Below are positions 31,786-35,499 of a stretch of 35,499 nt of DNA, piece after piece. A model generated the notes under the pieces. The model was not told where the DNA came from and did no database searches. It saw only the letters and a list, made by a program, of their open reading frames with translations. Numbering within the stretch: position 1 is the first letter of the stretch; each line of letters opens with the position of its first letter. The translations under genes and the position numbers were made by a program. The stretch spans positions 1-35,499 of the forward strand of contig NZ_SPKJ01000040.1 of NCBI RefSeq assembly GCF_009866965.1, read 5' to 3'. Source of the DNA: Propylenella binzhouense. Its GTDB lineage: Bacteria; Pseudomonadota; Alphaproteobacteria; Rhizobiales; Afifellaceae.

Positions 31786-32688
31786 ATGGGCTTCGGGCGG
31801 TCCATGATCCGGGTCGCGGTCGAGGACGGCGTTTCCCTTGCCGTGACGGTCGCCGGCCCGTCGGACGGACCGCTGGTCGTGCTCCTGCACGGCTTTCCTG
31901 AGGGCGCGTATGGCTGGCGCAGGCAGGTCGATCCGCTCGCCGAGGCCGGCTTCCGCGTGGCCGTGCCCGATCAGCGCGGCTACGGCGACAGCGGCAAGCC
32001 GGAGGAGGTGGCCGCCTACGGGATGAGCCGGCTCGCCGCCGATGCGGCGGCGGTCGCCGATCACCTCGGTGCGGCGGAGTTCGACCTCGTCGGCCACGAT
32101 TGGGGCGGCGTCGTCGCCTGGTGGGCGGCGGCGCGCTACCGGGAGCGTGTCCGGCGGCTGGTGATCCTGAACGCGCCGCATCCGGTCGCGATGCCGCGCT
32201 ATGCGCGGCGCCACCGGTCGCAGCTGGTGCGGAGCTGGTATGTCGCCTTCTTTCAGCTCCCGGTCCTTCCCGAATGGGCGCTCTCGCGCGGCGATTTCGC
32301 CCTGCTCGCCTCCGCGCTCCGCAGGTCCGCCCCGCGCGGGCTCTTCGGCACCGCCGACATGGAAGCCTATCGCGAGGCCTGGCGTCGGCCCGGATCGCTG
32401 CGGGGCATGGTCAACTGGTACCGCGCCGTGCGCGGCTTCCGCGCCCGCAGCGCCGAGGCCCGCATCCCCCAGCCGACGCTCGTCCTCTGGGGCGAGCGCG
32501 ACGTCTTCCTGGAGCCGGGGCTGGCGGAGGCGAGCGCCGGGCTCGCGGACAAGGCGGTGGTGCTGCGCTATCCTCAGGCCGGACACTGGCTCCAGCACGA
32601 GGCGGCCGAAGCGGTGAACGCCGCCATCCTGCAGTTCCTCGATCGCGGCTGCGGGCTGCCGGAGCGGGAGGGTGCCGCGCATGCCTGA
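31786..32688 (+). CDS. Alpha/beta hydrolase, epoxide hydrolase-like
   Basis: A 300-residue alpha/beta hydrolase. It has the oxyanion segment HGFPE (35-39), the nucleophile elbow GHDWGG with Asp105, a cap domain (about 135-215) with Tyr residues in YRAVRGF and RSWYVAFF, the acid LWGERDVF (Asp about 239) and His about 267 in AGHWLQHE. Asp as nucleophile with HGFPE and HDWGG is the epoxide hydrolase/haloalkane dehalogenase pattern; HGFPE favours epoxide hydrolase. The start touches the ligase stop (0 bp) and the stop overlaps the LigD polymerase start by 8 bp, so all three are translated from one message. A second ATG (31804) is possible. Why a hydrolase is here is unclear. Confidence 0.9.
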   Translation: MGFGRSMIRVAVEDGVSLAVTVAGPSDGPLVVLLHGFPEGAYGWRRQVDPLAEAGFRVAVPDQRGYGDSGKPEEVAAYGMSRLAADAAAVADHLGAAEFDLVGHDWGGVVAWWAAARYRERVRRLVILNAPHPVAMPRYARRHRSQLVRSWYVAFFQLPVLPEWALSRGDFALLASALRRSAPRGLFGTADMEAYREAWRRPGSLRGMVNWYRAVRGFRARSAEARIPQPTLVLWGERDVFLEPGLAEASAGLADKAVVLRYPQAGHWLQHEAAEAVNAAILQFLDRGCGLPEREGAAHA

Positions 32689-33565
32689 GGCCGAGGCGAT
32701 CGAAATCGAGGGCGTGCGCCTCACCCATCCCGACAAGGTGCTCTATCCCGAGCAGGGCATCACCAAGCGTGAGCTCGCGGAATATTTCGCCGCGATCGCC
32801 GGTTTCATGCTCCCGCACGTCGCCGGCCGCCCGATCACGCTCGTCCGCTGCCCCACGGGCCGGCAGAAAAAGTGCTTCTATCAGCGGCATGCCGGATCGG
32901 GCGTGCCGCCGGCGCTGAAGCAGGTCGAAATCCCCGGCTTCGAGGAATCGGGCGCCTATCTGTACCTCACCGACCGCCGCGGTCTCGTCACGCTCGTGCA
33001 GATGGGCGTGCTCGAGGTGCATCCCTGGGGCGCGCGCGCCGACCGGCCGGACAGGCCCGATCGCATCGTCTTCGATCTCGATCCCGGCGAAGGGCTCGCC
33101 TTCCGGGATGTGGTGGCGGGTGCCCGCGAGGTTCGCGCCTACCTGCAGGACCTGGAGCTCGCGAGCTTCGTGAAGACCACGGGAGGGAAGGGACTGCACG
33201 TCGTCGTGCCGGTCGAGCGGCGGCATGAATGGGCGGCGGTGAAGGACTTCGCCCGGCGCGCGGCTGCGGACCTCGCCGCCCGCGCGCCCGACAGGTACCT
33301 GACGCGCATCGCGAAGGCCGAGCGGAAGGGGCGCATCTTCATCGATTATCTGCGCAACGATCCGACCTCGACGGCGGTCGCGCCCTATTCCACCCGCTCG
33401 CGCCCGGGCGCCCCGGTGGCGACGCCGCTTGATTGGGACGAGCTCGGGCCGGAGCTCGATCCGGCGGATTTCAACGTCCGCACCGTGCCGGCGCGGATGG
33501 CGCGGCTCGGCCGCGATCCCTGGGCGGAGATCGGAGCGGTGCGCCAGCGGCTGCCGGCACGCTGA
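32681..33565 (+). CDS. ligD: LigD polymerase/primase domain protein, stand-alone
   Basis: A 294-residue archaeo-eukaryotic-primase-type polymerase matching the LigD Pol domain (PF21686-type). Catalytic motifs: FDLDPGEG with Asp132 and Asp134, TTGGKGLHVVVP with His173 (about 167-177) and IDYLRN with the third metal-binding Asp222. LTHPDKVLYPEQGITKRELAEYF at the N-terminus is the classic family opening. It extends or fills DNA ends during non-homologous end joining, with preference for ribonucleotides in studied members. It lacks the phosphoesterase and ligase domains of full LigD. I chose the ATG at 32681 (GGGAGGG 9 bases upstream); a GTG 9 bases earlier is in frame. Ku is not in the window. 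Confidence 0.94.
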   Translation: MPEAEAIEIEGVRLTHPDKVLYPEQGITKRELAEYFAAIAGFMLPHVAGRPITLVRCPTGRQKKCFYQRHAGSGVPPALKQVEIPGFEESGAYLYLTDRRGLVTLVQMGVLEVHPWGARADRPDRPDRIVFDLDPGEGLAFRDVVAGAREVRAYLQDLELASFVKTTGGKGLHVVVPVERRHEWAAVKDFARRAAADLAARAPDRYLTRIAKAERKGRIFIDYLRNDPTSTAVAPYSTRSRPGAPVATPLDWDELGPELDPADFNVRTVPARMARLGRDPWAEIGAVRQRLPAR

Positions 33566-33574
33566 ACGCGGGCG

Positions 33575-33895
33575 CTAGCGAACGCCGACTTCCTCGGCGA
33601 GATGCTCGAACGCGCCCCGCACGTCGTTGAGGGTCGGCAGGCCGAGATCCTTCAGCTCGCGATGGATCTTCTGCGCCGGCTCGGAACTGAGGTCGTCCCG
33701 GAACATCCGGAACACCTCGTCCGCCGATCCGTAGCCGTGATAGCGGTCCTGCTCGCTCCTCGTCGCCCGTTGCACGTCTTCGAGCTTGCCGCGCTTGCTG
33801 TCCGGATAGGCGTCTGGCTTGGCGCGGAGCACGGGCTCGAAGGCGTGCCGGTCGAGAAATCCGACGAGCTTCTCCTTGGCGTCCTTGCTGGCCAT
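33575..33895 (-). CDS. Small conserved-looking protein of unknown function
   Basis: A 106-residue, strongly charged, predicted helical and soluble protein. It starts MASKDAKEKLVGFLDRHAFE, has PDAYPDSKRGKLEDVQRATRS near 27-47 and AQKIHRELKDLGLPTLNDV near 74-92. I recall similar short proteins in Hyphomicrobiales without a named function; I cannot name a family. The ATG at 33895 has AGGAG 7 bases upstream; the frame beyond it looks non-coding. It is convergent with the LigD polymerase gene (9-bp gap), and 52 bases upstream of its start is a near-consensus EcfG promoter, so a stress-induced role, perhaps linked with DNA repair, is inferred. Confidence 0.75.
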   Translation of the reverse strand: MASKDAKEKLVGFLDRHAFEPVLRAKPDAYPDSKRGKLEDVQRATRSEQDRYHGYGSADEVFRMFRDDLSSEPAQKIHRELKDLGLPTLNDVRGAFEHLAEEVGVR

Positions 33896-33919
33896 CGATC
33901 TTCTCCTTGCTTCCTGGTC

Positions 33920-33940
33920 TCGGCCGCCTGCTGCGGCCGA
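33920..33940 (-). promoter_or_regulatory. Leader hairpin of the small unknown gene
   Basis: TCGGCCGC (33920-33927) pairs perfectly with GCGGCCGA (33933-33940) over a 5-base loop. If the EcfG-like promoter at 33947-33971 is used, this would be the first structure in the transcript and could stabilise its 5' end. Confidence 0.35.
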
Positions 33941-33946
33941 TGGGGA

Positions 33947-33971
33947 AACGGCGCGGCAATGCTCCTGTTTC
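33947..33971 (-). promoter_or_regulatory. Near-consensus EcfG-type promoter
   Basis: On the minus strand GAAAC (33971-33967), 16 bases, CGTT (33950-33947). One mismatch from GGAAC in the -35 box, perfect -10 box and spacing, 52 bases before the ATG at 33895. Confidence 0.5.
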
Positions 33972-34148
33972 GAGGTCAATAACGCGGTACGGCAGATACC
34001 TGGACGGGGGTCAAAGCGCCTCGGAGGGGCCCGAATCCCGGTCGCCGTTCCGCCGCGTCCGGCCCGCGCGCTGCCGAATTTCCCGTTGCAGGAAGCCGCG
34101 CGCTGCCGCACCTTCCTGCGCCGGGAAAGCGCGGAACGGGGAGGGGAA

Positions 34149-34640
34149 ATGGCAGAGGCGGCAGAGGCATACGAGCTGACGGTGAACGGCAGTCCCGTCC
34201 GGGTCGAGACCTACGGGTCGAAGCCGCTGCTCTCCGTCCTGCGGAATGAGCTGGATCTCAAGGGCAGCCGCTTCGGCTGCGGGCTGGAGCAGTGCGGCGC
34301 CTGCATGGTGCTTATTGACGGCGAGCCGGCCTATTCCTGCTCGCGCGAGATCGGGACGGTGGCGGGACGCTCCGTGACGACCATCGAGGGGCTCGGGCGG
34401 GAGGGCAGCCTCCACCCGCTGCAGCAGGCCTTCATCGAGGAGCAGGCCGGCCAGTGCGGCTATTGCCTGTCGGGCATCATCATCTCCGCGGCCGCCCTCC
34501 TCGCCGCCAATCCTTCGCCGACGCGGCAGGAGGTCGCTGCCGCGCTCGACGGCCATCTCTGCCGCTGCGGGTCCCACAACCGCATCATCCGCGCCGTGCA
34601 GAAGGCCGGCCGCATGATGGCGGCGGGAGCGACGGCGTGA
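34149..34640 (+). CDS. 2Fe-2S subunit of a second molybdenum hydroxylase (isoquinoline/nicotinate dehydrogenase type)
   Basis: A 163-residue iron-sulfur subunit. First cluster: GCGLEQCGACMVLIDG (about 43-58) with the fourth Cys in YSC near 64; second cluster: CGYCLSG near 102 and CRCGSHNRI near 139. The CRCGSHNRI ending and the LEQCGAC spacing resemble the IorA/NicA small subunits, which work in two-subunit enzymes without a separate FAD protein and pass electrons to cytochrome c or an azurin-like carrier. The ATG at 34149 has GAGGGGA 2 bases upstream, close but plausible. The next gene overlaps its stop by 4 bp (GTGA). It is unrelated in detail to the CoxMSL-type set at 4507-8221. Confidence 0.93.
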   Translation: MAEAAEAYELTVNGSPVRVETYGSKPLLSVLRNELDLKGSRFGCGLEQCGACMVLIDGEPAYSCSREIGTVAGRSVTTIEGLGREGSLHPLQQAFIEEQAGQCGYCLSGIIISAAALLAANPSPTRQEVAAALDGHLCRCGSHNRIIRAVQKAGRMMAAGATA

Positions 34641-35499
34641 TCCCGAACACCCTGCCGAAGGGGCTTCTCGACAATCCGCGGCTCTCGCGCTGGATCGGCT
34701 TCGAGGAGCCGGGCCGGGTCCGGGTGGCGACCGGCAAGGTCGAGATCGGCCAGGGCGTGCTGACGGCCCTGGCGCAGATCGCCGCCGAGGAACTCGACGT
34801 CTCGCTCGACCGGATCAGGCTCGTCTCCGGCGATACCGCCGCAAGCCCGGCCGAGGGGACGACCGCCGGCAGCACCTCGGTCTCCCAGGGCGGGGCGGCG
34901 CTGAGGCTCGCGGGCGCGGAGGTGCGCGCGCTCGTGCTGGCGCGCGCGGCCGAGCTCCTCGCGGCGCCCTTGGAAGACCTCGCGATCGCCGACGGGGCCG
35001 TGCTGCGCGCCGGCGCGCCGACCGGCCACGATTACTGGACGCTCGCCCGCGAGGTCGATCTCGACCGGGAGGCGACGGGCGGCGCTCCGACCAAGCGGCC
35101 GGCGGACTACCGGGTCGTCGGGACGAGCGCGCCGCGGATCGATCTTCCCGCCAAGGTCGTCGGCCCGGCCTTCATCCAGGACATGGCCGGTCCCGACCTC
35201 CTGCATGTCCGCGTGCTCCGGCGGCCGCGCCGCTACGCCCGCCTCGTCGCCCTCGACGAGCAGGCGGTCCGCCGGCGCGCCGGCGCGGCGATCGAGATCC
35301 TCCGCTCGGGCGATTTCGTCGCCTTCGCCGGCGAGGACGAGACGGCGGTGATGCGCGCGCAGGAGGCGGCCTGGGAGAACGCGGCCTGGGAAGGGGGCCT
35401 CGCCATCCCCGACGATGCGGACCGGCCGGCGCATCTGCGCGCGCAGGCCGGCCGCGATCGCGCGGTGGAGGCCGGCGAGCGGGCCCCGGCCGGCGGCGG
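34637..35499 (+). CDS. Molybdopterin-binding subunit of the second molybdenum hydroxylase, 3' end cut by window edge
   Basis: My translation from the GTG at 34637 is open to the window edge (287 complete codons). It begins IPNTLPKGLLDNPRLSRWIGF, then VRVATGKVEIGQGVLTALAQ, IAAEELDV.L..I.LVSGDTAASPAEGTTAGSTS, and has the IorB/NicB layout in which a molybdopterin-binding segment precedes the a/b hammerhead domain (seen near 140-200, YRVVGTSAPRIDLPAKVVGPAFIQDM). Full-length members are about 700-750 residues, so well over half is missing. It forms a two-subunit hydroxylase with the preceding gene (GTGA overlap). Many family members carry a Tat signal, which is not evident here. Substrate is likely an N-heterocycle or aldehyde, but cannot be named. 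Confidence 0.88.
   Translation, partial: MIPNTLPKGLLDNPRLSRWIGFEEPGRVRVATGKVEIGQGVLTALAQIAAEELDVSLDRIRLVSGDTAASPAEGTTAGSTSVSQGGAALRLAGAEVRALVLARAAELLAAPLEDLAIADGAVLRAGAPTGHDYWTLAREVDLDREATGGAPTKRPADYRVVGTSAPRIDLPAKVVGPAFIQDMAGPDLLHVRVLRRPRRYARLVALDEQAVRRRAGAAIEILRSGDFVAFAGEDETAVMRAQEAAWENAAWEGGLAIPDDADRPAHLRAQAGRDRAVEAGERAPAGG

Noticed and set aside
1-35499. Mobile elements, CRISPR arrays, tRNA and rRNA genes, toxin-antitoxin pairs.
   Set aside because: I saw no transposase or integrase motifs, no regularly spaced repeats, no cloverleaf with a T-loop GGTTCRANYCC match in the gaps, and no recognisable toxin or antitoxin pair.

Overview
This is a high-GC window from an alphaproteobacterium, most likely Hyphomicrobiales (Rhizobiales). 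The pointers are a GapR/DUF2312 gene beside DUF1244 and N-formylglutamate amidohydrolase genes, a REC-DUF3369 kinase, split LigD-type end-joining genes, many transporters for organic acids, and promoters of the alphaproteobacterial EcfG type (GGAAC-N16-CGTT). I see no tRNA, rRNA, CRISPR array, transposase or prophage gene. Both window edges cut through genes.

Layout. 1-3457: a cut glycerate 2-kinase and a DMT permease (minus), divergent from an N-formylglutamate amidohydrolase / DUF1244 / gapR series (plus). 3524-11401: a tightly coupled minus-strand catabolic operon, read from 11401 downward: a TctA-TctB fusion permease, a TctC binding protein, the three subunits of a molybdenum hydroxylase (FAD, 2Fe-2S, molybdopterin), and a 4,5-dihydroxyphthalate-decarboxylase-like protein. 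Together they look like uptake, hydroxylation and decarboxylation of an unidentified (hetero)aromatic acid. 11402-12108: a non-coding stretch with a promoter, a palindrome and two strong hairpins. 12109-14174: three small VOC/DUF1428 genes divergent from an HxlR regulator that carries a C-terminal SCP2-like domain.

14209-23680: signalling and stress. It holds a small protein of unknown function with a perfect EcfG-type promoter, a REC-DUF3369 histidine kinase with an OmpR-type regulator, three small genes, a large transmembrane histidine kinase translationally coupled to an orphan peptide-type solute-binding protein, and a DUF4142 protein with a second perfect EcfG-type promoter. 23929-30587: a six-gene plus-strand operon (MarR regulator, ThDP-dependent enzyme, TRAP DctP-DctQ-DctM, aldehyde dehydrogenase), which reads as import of a 2-oxo acid, decarboxylation to an aldehyde and oxidation to an acid.

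30709-33895: an ATP-dependent DNA ligase and a LigD polymerase domain as separate genes, with an epoxide-hydrolase-like gene coupled between them, followed convergently by a small conserved-looking gene with a near-consensus EcfG promoter. 34149 to the right edge: the 2Fe-2S and molybdopterin subunits of a second molybdenum hydroxylase of the isoquinoline/nicotinate dehydrogenase type. The most novel points are the two undescribed catabolic operons, the DNA-repair operon with an embedded hydrolase, the kinase-binding-protein pair, and the EcfG promoters that link genes of unknown function to the general stress response.
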